NCBI GenBank assembly: GCA_004172865.1 | Contig: SEBV01000010.1 | Span: forward strand, 416,508 to 480,507 | Direction of reading: 5' to 3' | Length of the DNA: 64,000 nucleotides | DNA from: Gammaproteobacteria bacterium | Lineage (GTDB): Bacteria; Pseudomonadota; Gammaproteobacteria; Pseudomonadales; Cellvibrionaceae | In this document: one piece after another, positions 17,091-26,552 of the stretch | Position numbering within the stretch: the first letter of the stretch is position 1 | How the letters are laid out: each line of letters begins with the position of its first letter | Made by a program: the position numbers and the translations under genes | The notes under the pieces: generated by a model | What the model saw: the letters and a program-made list of their open reading frames with translations, nothing else | What the model was told of the DNA's origin: nothing | Databases searched by the model: none

Positions 17091-18761
17091 TTACAAACTC
17101 TTTATATATTCCAGCAATGCCAAGCGTTCTGATTCTGGCAATTGCGTTCCGTATTCATGACCAGCATTTGAATTGCCCAGTAAACTGGTATCAAACAAAC
17201 TGGTATTCTCAGTTTCTGCTATTTGATTGCCTACTCTAACACTATCAAGCTCACGATTTCCGACAAAAAATTGTTTGGGTCTTTGTGCTGCTGGCAATAA
17301 TAAATCGTGAACAGTGGGAACCGAGCCGTTGTGCAGATAAGGAGCGGAACTCCAAATACCATTAATAGGTCGTGCTTTGTAATAACGAACATCTGAGGCA
17401 AGCATGGCAGATTTATTGTCAGCATATTCTTTTATAAGAGCGCAAAAAGAATCCCATGGGTGAGCAAGCAAAGCACCAAAGGTAACATGCATAACAATAT
17501 CTAAACGCGACGCTTCAGCAGTAAATTTTCCACCAAACCACAATGCAAAATGCTTCCCTTCCAGCGCGCCAGTTTTCGCGCCTCCGTCGCTAAAATTATT
17601 TACCACGCGCATATCAGTACCAACTTCTTGTGCGGGAACAACCACTGCTGTTAATTGGCGTTTAGCATCTTGGGAATCCACCAGGCTATGACATTGCAGA
17701 CATTGTTGCTGATAAATTTTTTCACCCTGCGATTTTAAATTTGTATCTAGCTTACCTGCTAAATCTTCAGGCCATTTGGGCGCGATTAATTTATAAAATC
17801 CGCGTTGAATATAGCCGAGGTTTTCGATCTGAATACTTGAAGGATAAGTTTGCGTGTGCCCCAATACATCAATAGTTCCGTAAACTGCGAGTGCTGTAGT
17901 TGCGTTTTGCGCTAGTGGGCCAGGCTCTTTGTTAGGAGCCGATGCATTCCACTGCACCACGTCCAAATGCGATGCATCCCATAACACCGGGTAACTTGTC
18001 GGGGCATCAGGTGAGCGTTTGTTTTCGGGGATACCTAAAGCTTCAACGGTAACTGCGTTAAAAATCTGACCAAATGCATCCAGCCTTCCATGTCCGTAGG
18101 CAACATCAGTAGCGTTTATTGCGTAGCGTTGCTCAAGTTGTTTAATGCGTGTCGAAATTTGCTCTTTAAGTAAATTTTTGTTCACCGTTTTTTTTGTTTG
18201 CTCTAATCGCGAAACAAATCGGTCCCATTTTTCTGGCTGCGCCAGAGTGGTTTTTAGAGATTCTAAAACTTCAGTTTCAAATTGCGTGTAATTAATTAAA
18301 CTTTGGCCACCATCAACTCTTACAATCTTATCGGCAATGCTCAATTGTCCCGTATGACACGCTGAGCAAGTTAATCCTACCCAGGAATTTCCGTCAGCAT
18401 CACTATCTTGAGTGATGCCTACGGGCAAACCATCTGGATTGTAAGAGCTACGGGAATCAGCGATAAACCCTAAACGTTCCAGATTTTTATTGTCGCGAAA
18501 TAATTTATCACTACCAGACTTTTCCAAAGCGATAAACCATGAATAATCCAGCATTCGCGAACCAAAAGACATGAAGGCTAACTTCTGGCGCTCGCCCATG
18601 CCCCAACCTTGGCCAAGATAGGTTATTCCGTCCTGCGTAATTGTTTGATAAGCATCTGGGCTAGTGGAGTCAGATCGTAAATGTAGGAAAAAAAATACTG
18701 CGATGAGAAGAACGGAAACGAGAATTAAATAAAATGCAGAGTGGTAATTTTTCTTGGTCAT
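17091..18761 (-). CDS. Di-haem c-type cytochrome (MauG/CcpA/RoxA superfamily)
   Basis: A 556-residue exported protein with an N-terminal membrane anchor or uncleaved signal (residues 8-27, YLILVSVLLIAVFFFLHL). There are two haem-binding motifs: CSACH at 132-136 and CLQCH at 354-358. YSWFIALEKSGSDKLFRD and the late PYLHNGSVPTVHDLLLPAAQRP block are typical of the di-haem peroxidase-like superfamily; the first resembles RoxA-type rubber oxygenases. It may be a peroxidase, an oxygenase or an electron-transfer partner for the dehydrogenase-like fusion nearby. The RDD gene follows on the same strand. The exact reaction cannot be assigned. Confidence 0.8.
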   Translation of the reverse strand: MTKKNYHSAFYLILVSVLLIAVFFFLHLRSDSTSPDAYQTITQDGITYLGQGWGMGERQKLAFMSFGSRMLDYSWFIALEKSGSDKLFRDNKNLERLGFIADSRSSYNPDGLPVGITQDSDADGNSWVGLTCSACHTGQLSIADKIVRVDGGQSLINYTQFETEVLESLKTTLAQPEKWDRFVSRLEQTKKTVNKNLLKEQISTRIKQLEQRYAINATDVAYGHGRLDAFGQIFNAVTVEALGIPENKRSPDAPTSYPVLWDASHLDVVQWNASAPNKEPGPLAQNATTALAVYGTIDVLGHTQTYPSSIQIENLGYIQRGFYKLIAPKWPEDLAGKLDTNLKSQGEKIYQQQCLQCHSLVDSQDAKRQLTAVVVPAQEVGTDMRVVNNFSDGGAKTGALEGKHFALWFGGKFTAEASRLDIVMHVTFGALLAHPWDSFCALIKEYADNKSAMLASDVRYYKARPINGIWSSAPYLHNGSVPTVHDLLLPAAQRPKQFFVGNRELDSVRVGNQIAETENTSLFDTSLLGNSNAGHEYGTQLPESERLALLEYIKSL

Positions 18762-19146
18762 ATCATCTTCCGTTAATGAATTACAAAATTAATCAGATTT
18801 TCTTAATTTTAAAAATTCACTCCTTTACGGGAAACCTTTTACTCCAGAAGTCAAACTCCATGATCAACAATCCTTGGTAGAACTACGGTGGAACCAACCC
18901 TCGTCCTGGCTCCATATCAAAAAACACATCACGAGAAATCATTATCAACATTAATGCCAACAAAGTTAATTACAGCAGATAACCTGACGGATTCAAGAAG
19001 CCTCATACCATTTGGCGAGATTTAACGGATTGAATTAAAAGCTGAAAGTTGAAAAGGTTCTATAGATAACTACTAAAAAACAGGCAAAACGTGGGTGACT
19101 GAGGAAGGATGATTAAATCTGTGGCATAACCCGGAACTCATAAACA
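18762..19146. other. Intergenic region without recognised gene
   Basis: About 385 bases between the di-haem cytochrome start and the min terminator. No coding frame, RNA or clear repeat was recognised. It should carry the cytochrome promoter on its left side. Confidence 0.5.
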
Positions 19147-19185
19147 AAAAAAGGAAGCTAGCCTGAGAGGCTAGCTTCCTTTTTT
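19147..19185 (-). terminator. Intrinsic terminator of the min operon
   Basis: Perfect stem AGGAAGCTAGCCT / AGGCTAGCTTCCT with loop GAG, flanked by A-run and T-run so it can work on both strands. It lies 17 bases beyond the minE stop. Confidence 0.92.
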
Positions 19186-19202
19186 AGAACAACTACAAAT
19201 GC

Positions 19203-19460
19203 TTATTCAGGCAAAGTGATATTCAACTCAAGCACTGAGCAGTTATCGGTGTTATCCAAATTGACGACGACTTGATCGGATTCAATGTGAATATACTTAC
19301 GAATCACCGCAATGATTTCCTGCTGCATTTGCGGCAGGAAATCTGGCTGTTTCAAATTGCGCTTATTGCGCTCGTGCGCAACAATAATTTGTAAACGTTC
19401 TTTCGCCGTTGATGCTGACGAAGGTGCAGTTTTCTTTTTAAAGTAATCAAAAAGGCTCAC
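19203..19460 (-). CDS. minE: Cell division topological specificity factor MinE
   Basis: An 85-residue protein that stimulates MinD ATPase and drives pole-to-pole oscillation, restricting the MinCD division inhibitor to the poles. The N-terminal amphipathic membrane-targeting segment SLFDYFKKK, the MinD-binding region [15 protein letters not shown] and the C-terminal dimerisation domain are all visible, and the length is normal. It starts with GTG whose G is the last base of the minD stop (TAGTG), so translation is coupled. It is the third gene of a minC-minD-minE operon. Confidence 0.96.
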   Translation of the reverse strand: MSLFDYFKKKTAPSSASTAKERLQIIVAHERNKRNLKQPDFLPQMQQEIIAVIRKYIHIESDQVVVNLDNTDNCSVLELNITLPE

Positions 19461-20272
19461 TATTTACCTCCAAGCAAACGCGCTAAGAAACTTTTCTTTT
19501 CGGCCTCAAGGAAACGATGTGGAAGCTCACTACCTAGCAATCTATCAACCGCATCGTTGTACGCTTGGCCCGCCTGGGTCTGTTCATCCAAAATAACCGG
19601 AGTCCCCTGATTCGATGCCTTAAGAACAGCCTCTGACTCAGGAATAACACCTAATAACGGAATCGCCAGAATTTCCTCTACATCACTCACGCTTAACATT
19701 TCGCCCGCTGCTACGCGCGTTGGGTTGTAACGAGTCAACAACAAATGCTCTTTGATTGGCTCAAGGTTTTGCTCAGCACGACGCGACTTACTTTGCAGAA
19801 TACCGATAATACGATCCGAGTCGCGTACCGATGAAACTTCAGGGTTAGTCACTACAATTGCAATATCAGCAAAATACAAAGCCATTTGCGCGCCCTGCTC
19901 AATACCGGCAGGAGAATCACACACAATGTAGTCAAAATCTTTTGCAAGGTCGTTCAATACTGCTTCAACACCTTCTTTGGTAAGAGCATCTTTATCGCGA
20001 GTTTGTGATGCAGGAAGAACATATAAATTCTCTGTGCGCTTATCTTTAATGAGCGACTGGCTGAGATTGGATTCGCCTTTAATAACATTCACAAAGTCAT
20101 AAACAACACGGCGCTCACAACCCATAATCAAATCGAGATTACGCAAACCCACATCGAAATCGATAACCACAGTTTTGTGGCCGCGCATAGCTAAACCTGT
20201 ACTAATTGCTGCGCTGGAAGTAGTTTTGCCCACGCCGCCCTTACCTGATGTAACAACAATAATTTTAGCCAA
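19460..20272 (-). CDS. minD: Septum site-determining ATPase MinD
   Basis: A 270-residue membrane-associated ATPase that recruits MinC and oscillates with MinE to place the division septum at mid-cell. It has the deviant Walker A motif [13 protein letters not shown] at the N-terminus, [18 protein letters not shown] (Walker A' region), VCDSPAGIE (Walker B) and a basic C-terminal amphipathic helix ([12 protein letters not shown]) for membrane binding. Length and gene order are typical of gammaproteobacteria. It sits about 110 bases after minC; that gap is AT-rich with imperfect short repeats. Confidence 0.97.
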   Translation of the reverse strand: MAKIIVVTSGKGGVGKTTSSAAISTGLAMRGHKTVVIDFDVGLRNLDLIMGCERRVVYDFVNVIKGESNLSQSLIKDKRTENLYVLPASQTRDKDALTKEGVEAVLNDLAKDFDYIVCDSPAGIEQGAQMALYFADIAIVVTNPEVSSVRDSDRIIGILQSKSRRAEQNLEPIKEHLLLTRYNPTRVAAGEMLSVSDVEEILAIPLLGVIPESEAVLKASNQGTPVILDEQTQAGQAYNDAVDRLLGSELPHRFLEAEKKSFLARLLGGK

Positions 20273-20383
20273 GGTAGGCTCCTTAAATTTTCTATGGTCT
20301 TTAAAATTGGTTTTTAATTTTCAATAGCTTGGTTTTTAATAGCTTGTTTTAACAGCTTAATTTTTATTAACGTCTAACCACAC

Positions 20384-21154
20384 CTACGCACTTATCAATG
20401 CTTCAACAACAACTTTTTCGCCCTTCAGCGAAATCTGCACTGGTTTTTTAAACAAATCTTTTGGTAACGCGTCCTGTAATACAAAATTGCCCGCAACTGA
20501 AACCAATTCAGCTTCAAGAGTTTGGCAAAATATACGCGCACTTTCATCGCCTTTTACACCAGCGAGTGCGCGACCTCGTAAAGAGCCGTAAATGTGAATA
20601 TTACCGTCAGCTAATACTTCCGCGCCTTCGCTTACTTGCGCCAACACAATCAAGTCTGCACCTTCAGCATAAATTTGCTGTCCGGAGCGCACTGGTCGTG
20701 TAACAACGCGACTCATGCGTTGAACGACACGCTCTTCAACTACGCGTTCAATAACAGTCTCAACACGCGTTTCTATTACGGTTTCCACTGCCTTAGCTTT
20801 AGCAGCCGCCGGGATTTTTAATGCACGCTCAGATGGCGTGGGCAAAATAGCCAAGCCAGTTTTTTGCACGCCTCCCAGTAAAACTTCTGGAACTGCAGTG
20901 AAACCCAAGGGTTGCAAATCCAATTCGCGGCAAATTTTAATCAGGCCGCCAGCGTCATCAAGTAAAGCTTTACAATTTTCAGGATTTTCCAAGCGTTCAA
21001 AACTAATGAGCACGGGTGAATTTACGAAAAAATGCGGTGCCTGATCGATCTTTTCTTTAAGTTCTGCTGCCAGGGTTTTCGGATCATATTCAACCAGCGC
21101 CAGTACGACTACGGTTAATGCACTGCCTTTCAGCTGGAAACTCACGTCTATCAT
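20384..21154 (-). CDS. minC: Septum site-determining protein MinC
   Basis: The FtsZ assembly inhibitor of the Min system, about 256 residues from ATG 21154. The N-terminal FtsZ-interacting domain starts IDVSFQLKGSALTVVVLAL. A variable linker rich in V/E/R repeats (ETVIETRVETVIERVVEERV) follows, and then the beta-helical C-terminal domain that binds MinD and dimerises (RSGQQIYAEGADLIVLAQVSEGAEVLADGNIHIYGSLRGRALAG). An upstream in-frame ATG would add eight residues without family support; GAG lies upstream of ATG 21154. First gene of minCDE. Confidence 0.95.
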   Translation of the reverse strand: MIDVSFQLKGSALTVVVLALVEYDPKTLAAELKEKIDQAPHFFVNSPVLISFERLENPENCKALLDDAGGLIKICRELDLQPLGFTAVPEVLLGGVQKTGLAILPTPSERALKIPAAAKAKAVETVIETRVETVIERVVEERVVQRMSRVVTRPVRSGQQIYAEGADLIVLAQVSEGAEVLADGNIHIYGSLRGRALAGVKGDESARIFCQTLEAELVSVAGNFVLQDALPKDLFKKPVQISLKGEKVVVEALISA

Positions 21155-21480
21155 TAGAAACTCGCCGCCTGGATTCAATCAACACAAGGCCGCCATTATC
21201 AAGCCGCTGAAGTTTTAGTCAAGATAAAGCGCTTGCCGATTACAAAGTGTTATCTCATGATGCGCCTCGCGCTCGACACGCATTATAAAAAATCACGTTT
21301 GAGCTATCGCGATTATTCAGGCCACATTAAGCCGTCGCAACTTATAAAGGTTCCATGGTGTCCAAGCCCCATCATTCCGTTGTGCGATTATCAACTCATG
21401 ACGGGCCCAACATCCTAGACATCGCTGCATGCGCATTACAGCAGCGACCTCGCCAACTGGATATAACACGAGAAACTATC
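21155..21480. other. Divergent promoter region between minC and DUF3300 gene
   Basis: About 325 bases between divergently transcribed genes. It must contain both promoters. In-frame open sequence upstream of the DUF3300 start is seen but has no ribosome binding site and no signal-peptide logic, so it is treated as non-coding. Confidence 0.5.
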
Positions 21481-23028
21481 ATGAAATTGTTGAATCGCTT
21501 GGCAAAGCCTTTTCGTTATCTGTTATTCGGGCTGCTAACGTCTGTGCCGCTGTTATCTGCAGCACCGGCCACCTTTGCGGCCAATCAGCAATCGGTAGAT
21601 TTCAGTCAGGCTGAGCTGGATCAAATGCTTGCACCTATCGCACTTTATCCTGATGCGCTTTTGTCGCAGGTGTTGATTGCATCTACTTACCCACTGGAAA
21701 TCGTTCAGGCAGACCGCTGGGTTCGCAACAACAAAGACCTCAAAACTGACGACGCCCTTAAATTTGCTGAAAACAAAGATTGGGACCCAAGCGTTAAGGC
21801 GTTGGTTGCATTCCCGGATGTATTGCATCGCATGAGTGACGATGTGGATTGGACTCAACGCATGGGTGATGCCTTCCTGAGCAATGAAGACGAAGTGATG
21901 GACGCTGTGCAAAGGTTGCGTAAGCGCGCTTACGCAACCGGCAATCTTGATAAAGCTCAACATATATCCGTTGAGCAGGAAGATAACAATATCGTTATTG
22001 AACCCGCTGTAGAGCGCGTCGTATATGTGCCTGTGTACGACACTCGTGTTGTTTACGGAAACTGGTGGTGGCCAGATTATCCGCCCGTCTATTGGAATTA
22101 TCCTAGCAGCTACACCTACGTTTCCGGCTTTTACTGGGGTAGCAGTATTTACGTTGGCCCAAGTTATTTTTATAGTTCATGCCAATGGCGTGATCGCCGT
22201 GTAGTGGTGATTGATCGCAATACTCGCTATGTTGGCAGCCCACACTTTTACACCGGCAGAAGTATCGTACGTTTTAACGGTGCTCGCCAGTGGCAACATG
22301 ACCCAGTGCATAGACATGGTGTTGCTTACTACAACAATAATTTGCGCGAGACTTACGGCAGCCGTCATGAGTCTTATCAAAATGCTCGCGATTATCGTGA
22401 ACAACATCGTGAAATCTCACGTCCAAACGGCGGCAATGATAATCGTGATCCCCGTTTGAATCGTTCATTTGGTAACGACAACAATCGTAATGATTTTCCA
22501 AGAGCTGGGAATAGTGACAACAATTCAAATACAGCACGTAATTTTGATCGCTCTGAACAAGTGCGTGAGCGTCTAAATCGCCAAAATAATGGTAATAGTG
22601 ATTCTCGCCCTCAAAATGGTAATGGCAATAACACGCCGCGCGATAACCTGACGGGTGGGGGCAACCGCACGCCAATCCAAGGAACAGAAATACGTAACGA
22701 TAACAACCCAACGGTTAATCGCCCTGATAACGGTAATCGCTCTGGCTTGCAACGCAGGATTGAGACTACCAATAACACGGGTAATACTCCTGTGCATGTG
22801 AATCAGGAGCGTCGTACGATTGATTCGGATAATCGCTCTAACTTCTCTGCACCACAGCGTGTTGCTGAGCAACGCGCAAATACACCGCAACCGACAGTAG
22901 AACGTCGCGACGACGGAGCGAGAAGAGAATTTTCAGCGCCGCGAGTAGAAAATCAAAATCAGAATCAACAGCGAGCTGACCGTGTTTCACGAGTTGGCCG
23001 TGATAGAGATGATGATAAAACCAAGTAA
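21481..23028 (+). CDS. DUF3300 domain-containing secreted protein with Asn/Arg-rich tail
   Basis: About 515 residues from ATG 21481, chosen because it begins a clean signal peptide (MKLLNRLAKPFRYLLFGLL, cleavage near TFAA) and has GAG upstream. Residues about 40-170 are the DUF3300 domain (ELDQMLAPIALYPDALLSQVLIA, VRWV-like helices, DWDPSVKALVAFPDVLHRM). Then comes a Tyr/Trp-rich block (YGNWWWPDYPPVYWNYPSSY), and the C-terminal 230 residues are low-complexity Asn, Arg, Asp and Gln. The function of DUF3300 is unknown. The Tyr/Trp block plus polar low-complexity tail parallels the Gln/Arg-rich protein at 53.6-55 kb. Confidence 0.85.
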   Translation: MKLLNRLAKPFRYLLFGLLTSVPLLSAAPATFAANQQSVDFSQAELDQMLAPIALYPDALLSQVLIASTYPLEIVQADRWVRNNKDLKTDDALKFAENKDWDPSVKALVAFPDVLHRMSDDVDWTQRMGDAFLSNEDEVMDAVQRLRKRAYATGNLDKAQHISVEQEDNNIVIEPAVERVVYVPVYDTRVVYGNWWWPDYPPVYWNYPSSYTYVSGFYWGSSIYVGPSYFYSSCQWRDRRVVVIDRNTRYVGSPHFYTGRSIVRFNGARQWQHDPVHRHGVAYYNNNLRETYGSRHESYQNARDYREQHREISRPNGGNDNRDPRLNRSFGNDNNRNDFPRAGNSDNNSNTARNFDRSEQVRERLNRQNNGNSDSRPQNGNGNNTPRDNLTGGGNRTPIQGTEIRNDNNPTVNRPDNGNRSGLQRRIETTNNTGNTPVHVNQERRTIDSDNRSNFSAPQRVAEQRANTPQPTVERRDDGARREFSAPRVENQNQNQQRADRVSRVGRDRDDDKTK

Positions 23029-23052
23029 TTAATAAAACGCCCTGCTAAAACT

Positions 23053-23079
23053 AAAAACCTCGCTAAGTGCGAGGTTTTT
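23053..23079 (+). terminator. Intrinsic terminator after DUF3300 gene
   Basis: Stem AAAAACCTCGC / GCGAGGTTTTT with loop TAAGT, continuing into a T-run. It is 24 bases past the stop codon. Confidence 0.9.
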
Positions 23080-23110
23080 TATTTGTATGACCTTATTCGG
23101 ATTACAGACG

Positions 23111-23143
23111 TAAAAAAACCGCTAAAGGTTGCCCTTTAGCGGT
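23111..23143 (-). terminator. Minus-strand intrinsic terminator without an upstream gene
   Basis: Stem ACCGCTAAAGG / CCTTTAGCGGT with loop TTGC. On the minus strand it is followed by seven T residues, but on the plus strand by A residues. It therefore fits a transcript coming from the right, where no minus-strand protein gene is seen up to 23634. Confidence 0.7.
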
Positions 23144-23260
23144 AAAAAATGGTGTGGGCAACACTAGATTGCTACACCCTCCAACGACAAACATAAGCCT
23201 AAGACACACTCGTCTCAACACTGTAAAAAGAAAACTTGCTCCAGCCAATGATGATTAAAG
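23111..23260 (-). ncRNA. Candidate small RNA ending at orphan terminator
   Basis: The minus strand here ends in a strong intrinsic terminator but holds no open frame worth calling. The roughly 110 bases before the terminator are less AT-rich than the flanking sequence to the right (23260-23340). They contain two GGAG sequences and a GTGTTG...CAACAC-like complementarity near 23155-23170. No known sRNA family was recognised and the 5' end is a guess. The alternative is a decaying terminator with no current transcript. Confidence 0.3.
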
Positions 23261-23634
23261 TTAGCTGAATTCAATTTATATTATAATAAACAAATAAATA
23301 TAGAATTACCACAACAAAATTAAAAAATGGCAAATTTTTAATCAAAAATGTGTTTCATCTGGAATTTGTGTAAAAACAAGTAAGTACATGAGGATTTTGA
23401 GTCTTCAGGCATTCAATAGCCAAGAATATTAATAGTATAATAGGACGTAAATTGCTACTTGGTCGCAGAACTATCTTGTCTTCGCCGAGTCTGTTTGTAC
23501 GCGCGCAGCAATGGTTCTAACGACAGCTATATGTCTGGACTCCTGCACGTTTGCGAATAAAATCAATAACGAGGAAGGCGCGTGTAGCCAACCATTAAGA
23601 CCAACTGTCGATTAAAACCTTAACGGATAACAAT
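23144..23634. other. Intergenic region upstream of FucP-type permease
   Basis: Nearly 500 bases without a protein gene. The left part may be a minus-strand small RNA, the middle is very AT-rich (23270-23450), and the right 150 bases before the permease ATG are mixed in composition and probably hold its promoter and leader. No clear operator was assigned. Confidence 0.45.
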
Positions 23635-24996
23635 ATGTCGAATAGCACTTCAAAAAAGGGCGGCGTTGCTCTCGCCATCGTTTATATCACTGCATTATTT
23701 TTTATATGGGCGTTTGTAACCAACCTGATTGATCCGCTGGTTAAAAGCATGAAGGTGATTTACACCCTCACCGATGCCGAAGCCCAGCTCAACCAATTCG
23801 CGTTTTTTATTGCTTACGGCATTATGTCTATCCCTTCTGCTGCTTACCTTGCTAAAAAGGGTTACATAAAATCCATCGTGTTAGGTTTGATCGGCATCAT
23901 CGCTGGTTGCTTGATTGCCTGGTCTACAACCTTTTCTCACAGTTTTATTACCGTATTGCTTGGCTTGTTTGTGGCGGCATCGGGAATTACTTTATTGCAA
24001 GTTGCTGCCAACCCGTTGATTGCATCAATGGGCGATCAAAAAGGCGCTGCATTCCGTTTAAATTTATCGCAATCTTTTAATTCACTCGGCGCTTATGTTG
24101 GCGGATTTTTCGGTGCGAAATATTTGCTCGACGGCCCGCTATTTCATAAAGATGTAGTTGTCACGCAAGATTTATTGGATACCGGCTTATCATTTGTAAC
24201 CAATGTGTATCTACTAATTGCGGTAGTGCTTTCGGTATTTACCTTGGTGGTATTTCTACTGCGTAACACCATTGACGCGCACGCACCTAAAATGGCTGCA
24301 CACACAGAATCACCTCTTTCTGCCTTGAAATCAAAATGGGCCAACCTTGGCGCGCTAGCGATTTTCTTATACGTAGGCGCAGAAGTGTGTGTAATTTCAG
24401 GCATGATTTTCTTTCTGGAACAAAAAGAAATCCTGAATATACCTTCACAAACTGCTGGTTATGTAGCCCCCTACTTTATGTTGTTAGCAATGGTTGGTCG
24501 CTTTGCAGGCTCGGCGTTATTACGTTATATCAGCGCCACCAACATGCTAGCCTTCGTAGCATTTTGGGCAACCTTGTTATGTACGTTTGTGATCAGCACT
24601 TACAGTTTGCCAGCAGCAGAATTAGGCGGCACAGTAACTCTGCATGGTTTCGTTGCACCGATCACCATGGGCTTCTTGCCGGGCTTCGCTGCCATCCTAA
24701 TCGGCTTGTTTAACTCCATTATGTTCCCAACGATTTTTACTCTTACGCTTGAACGCTCAACTGCACCAGCATCGGCAACTTCCGGTTTAATGTGTATGGC
24801 AATTTGCGGCGGTGGATTTATTTCTGTGCTCTACGGTTTTGCAGTGGATCAATTCCTCGCGCACTTCCCGGTAGGCGCACGCTCAATCGCCTTTATAGTT
24901 CCGCTTGTGTGCTACCTCTACGTATTGTGGTTTGCATTTGCAGCGAAAAAAGCACCGACTCATGCGCTTGAGGAAGGTGTAATTGTGGGTCACTAA
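23635..24996 (+). CDS. Sugar MFS transporter, FucP/GluP family
   Basis: A 453-residue inner-membrane sugar:proton symporter with twelve predicted helices. Family features are ITALFFIWAFVTNLIDPLVK at the start, LNQFAFFIAYGIMSIPSAAYLAKKGYIKSI, ASGITLLQVAANPLIASMG and GLFNSIMFPTIFTLTLE, all hallmarks of the FucP/GluP/GlcP group. Members import fucose, glucose, galactose or related hexoses and some pentoses. The gene is followed by a convergent periplasmic mutarotase and lies at the edge of the arabinose block, so arabinose or another plant-cell-wall monosaccharide is the likely substrate (inference). Confidence 0.9.
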   Translation: MSNSTSKKGGVALAIVYITALFFIWAFVTNLIDPLVKSMKVIYTLTDAEAQLNQFAFFIAYGIMSIPSAAYLAKKGYIKSIVLGLIGIIAGCLIAWSTTFSHSFITVLLGLFVAASGITLLQVAANPLIASMGDQKGAAFRLNLSQSFNSLGAYVGGFFGAKYLLDGPLFHKDVVVTQDLLDTGLSFVTNVYLLIAVVLSVFTLVVFLLRNTIDAHAPKMAAHTESPLSALKSKWANLGALAIFLYVGAEVCVISGMIFFLEQKEILNIPSQTAGYVAPYFMLLAMVGRFAGSALLRYISATNMLAFVAFWATLLCTFVISTYSLPAAELGGTVTLHGFVAPITMGFLPGFAAILIGLFNSIMFPTIFTLTLERSTAPASATSGLMCMAICGGGFISVLYGFAVDQFLAHFPVGARSIAFIVPLVCYLYVLWFAFAAKKAPTHALEEGVIVGH

Positions 24997-25000
24997 TATG

Positions 25001-25036
25001 TTTTTCGCTGACTTGGATATACAAGTCAGCGAAAAA
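25001..25036. repeat. Perfect 15-bp hairpin after the permease gene
   Basis: The arms TTTTTCGCTGACTTG and CAAGTCAGCGAAAAA are separated by GATATA. It begins four bases after the permease stop and is followed by A residues, so it is not a standard terminator on the plus strand. It may protect the mRNA 3' end, in tandem with the true terminator downstream. Confidence 0.6.
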
Positions 25037-25076
25037 ATTAAGACTTACCAAGATTTAAAACATAAGCGATAGACAT

Positions 25077-25112
25077 AAAAAAAGCGATCAAGGTAACTTG
25101 ATCGCTTTTTTT
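25077..25112. terminator. Bidirectional intrinsic terminator
   Basis: Stem GCGATCAAG / CTTGATCGC with loop GTAA, an A-run on the left and a T-run on the right. It serves the permease gene (plus) and the mutarotase gene (minus). Confidence 0.92.
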
Positions 25113-25132
25113 GTTTTGAGTAAAAAACTTTA

Positions 25133-26314
25133 TTACTTAACTAAAAACTTAAACCCGATTTTGCTGTTGTACTCAGTACCAGGTTTCAACAAAGTGCTTG
25201 GAAATTTTGGTTGATTTGGCGTATCTGGATAATGTTGTGGCTCCAAACAAATTGCGCCGCGATACTCAAAGTTCACGCCTTTACCTTCCACTTTTCCGGT
25301 AAGGAAATTGCCACTGTAAAATTGAATGCCAGGTTCATCTGAATAAACTTCTAACACACGGCCAGAAGCTGGATCTGCGAAACGCGCATCCAATCCCCAC
25401 TCGTCATCTGATTTTTTATTCAGTACCCAGTTGTGATCGTAACCACCACCATTTTTTAATTGCTCATTTTCTTGCGTGATAAATTTACCGATAGTATGAG
25501 CCGTTGTAAAATCAAATGGCGTTCCCGCTACCGGCGCTAATTCACCCGTCGGAATTAAGCCGCTATCAACCGGTGTATAACGATTGCCGTTAATAAATAA
25601 TTCCTGACCTAAAATACTACCTTTGCCTGCCAAGTTAAAATAAGGATGTTGGGTCATATTTACATGCGTAGGTTTGTCAGTCGTCGCGCTGTATTTGATG
25701 GTCAACTCGTTGTTATTGGTGAGTTCATAGACAACAGTCACTTTTAAATTACCAGGATAACCCTGATCACCATCGGGACTTGTATGAGTTAATGTTAAGC
25801 CCACAGAATTTTCAGTTTTGAAAGGTTTGGTATCCCATAACACCGCCCAAAACCCTTTGCTGCCACCGTGCAAATGATTAACACCATTATTCACATCTAA
25901 CTTATAGATTTTGCCATCTATCGCAAATTGAGCTTTGCCAATACGATTGCCGTAACGACCAATTAGTGCGCCGTAGTAATCTTTATTTTTTAAGTAACCA
26001 TCGATGTTATCAAAACCTAAAATAATATCGCCCAGTTTGCCATTTTTGTCGGGCGTGTTGATTGAGGTAATAACACCGCCGTAGTTAGTCGCTTTCACCA
26101 CAATGCCGTTAGCATTGGTCAAGGTATATAAACGAGTCTCTTCACCACTAGGTAATTTTCCGAAAGATGCTTCAGAAAAACTTAATGCTGAAATTGCTTT
26201 TATTGCCGCGGCTTTTTGATTGCTTGAAGCCGGAGTAGCTGCATCAGCCGCATATGCGGATTGCACGCAAGCCGCTGCAATACATAGCGCCAATGTTAAA
26301 GGTTTAAAATTCAT
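25133..26314 (-). CDS. Aldose 1-epimerase (mutarotase), periplasmic
   Basis: A 393-residue exported mutarotase of the GalM family that interconverts alpha and beta anomers of aldoses such as galactose, glucose or arabinose. The signal peptide is residues 1-22 (ends VQSAYA). Family motifs include TNANGIVVKATNYGGVITSI, GRYGNRIGKAQF, NNGVNHLHGG (catalytic histidine), THVNMTQHPYFNLAGKG (second histidine) and GIQFYSGNFL; a late glutamate near CLEPQHYPD is the catalytic base. GGGAG lies before the ATG. Periplasmic location next to a permease and secreted GH43 suggests it equilibrates sugars released outside before uptake. Confidence 0.92.
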   Translation of the reverse strand: MNFKPLTLALCIAAACVQSAYAADAATPASSNQKAAAIKAISALSFSEASFGKLPSGEETRLYTLTNANGIVVKATNYGGVITSINTPDKNGKLGDIILGFDNIDGYLKNKDYYGALIGRYGNRIGKAQFAIDGKIYKLDVNNGVNHLHGGSKGFWAVLWDTKPFKTENSVGLTLTHTSPDGDQGYPGNLKVTVVYELTNNNELTIKYSATTDKPTHVNMTQHPYFNLAGKGSILGQELFINGNRYTPVDSGLIPTGELAPVAGTPFDFTTAHTIGKFITQENEQLKNGGGYDHNWVLNKKSDDEWGLDARFADPASGRVLEVYSDEPGIQFYSGNFLTGKVEGKGVNFEYRGAICLEPQHYPDTPNQPKFPSTLLKPGTEYNSKIGFKFLVK

Positions 26315-26433
26315 ACTTATCTCCCGTTATTATAAAAGTGGTCGTCGTTAATCTGTATTTAAGAACATCTCAAGCTGTAAAAATTCAGTAAATATCTTAT
26401 AAAGTAATGTTAATAATTCATTAATCGAACTAG

Positions 26434-26466
26434 CAAAAAAGCGCAGCTTGCATTTGCAATTGCGCT
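26434..26466 (-). terminator. Intrinsic terminator after secreted GH43 gene
   Basis: Outer stem AGCGCA / TGCGCT and inner stem TTGCA / TGCAA, followed on the minus strand by a T-run. It lies about 90 bases beyond the GH43 stop. Confidence 0.7.
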
Positions 26467-26552
26467 TTCTAAAAAATTATATATTTACGTTTTCCCTCAG
26501 ATACTCATTTTGCATTTTTATCAGTCTATTTCACTAATAACTATTTCACTGT

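Noticed and set aside
22274..22711. Minus-strand frame of 145 residues within the DUF3300 gene
   Set aside because: Composition is the antisense of Asn/Arg codons, with no start signal.
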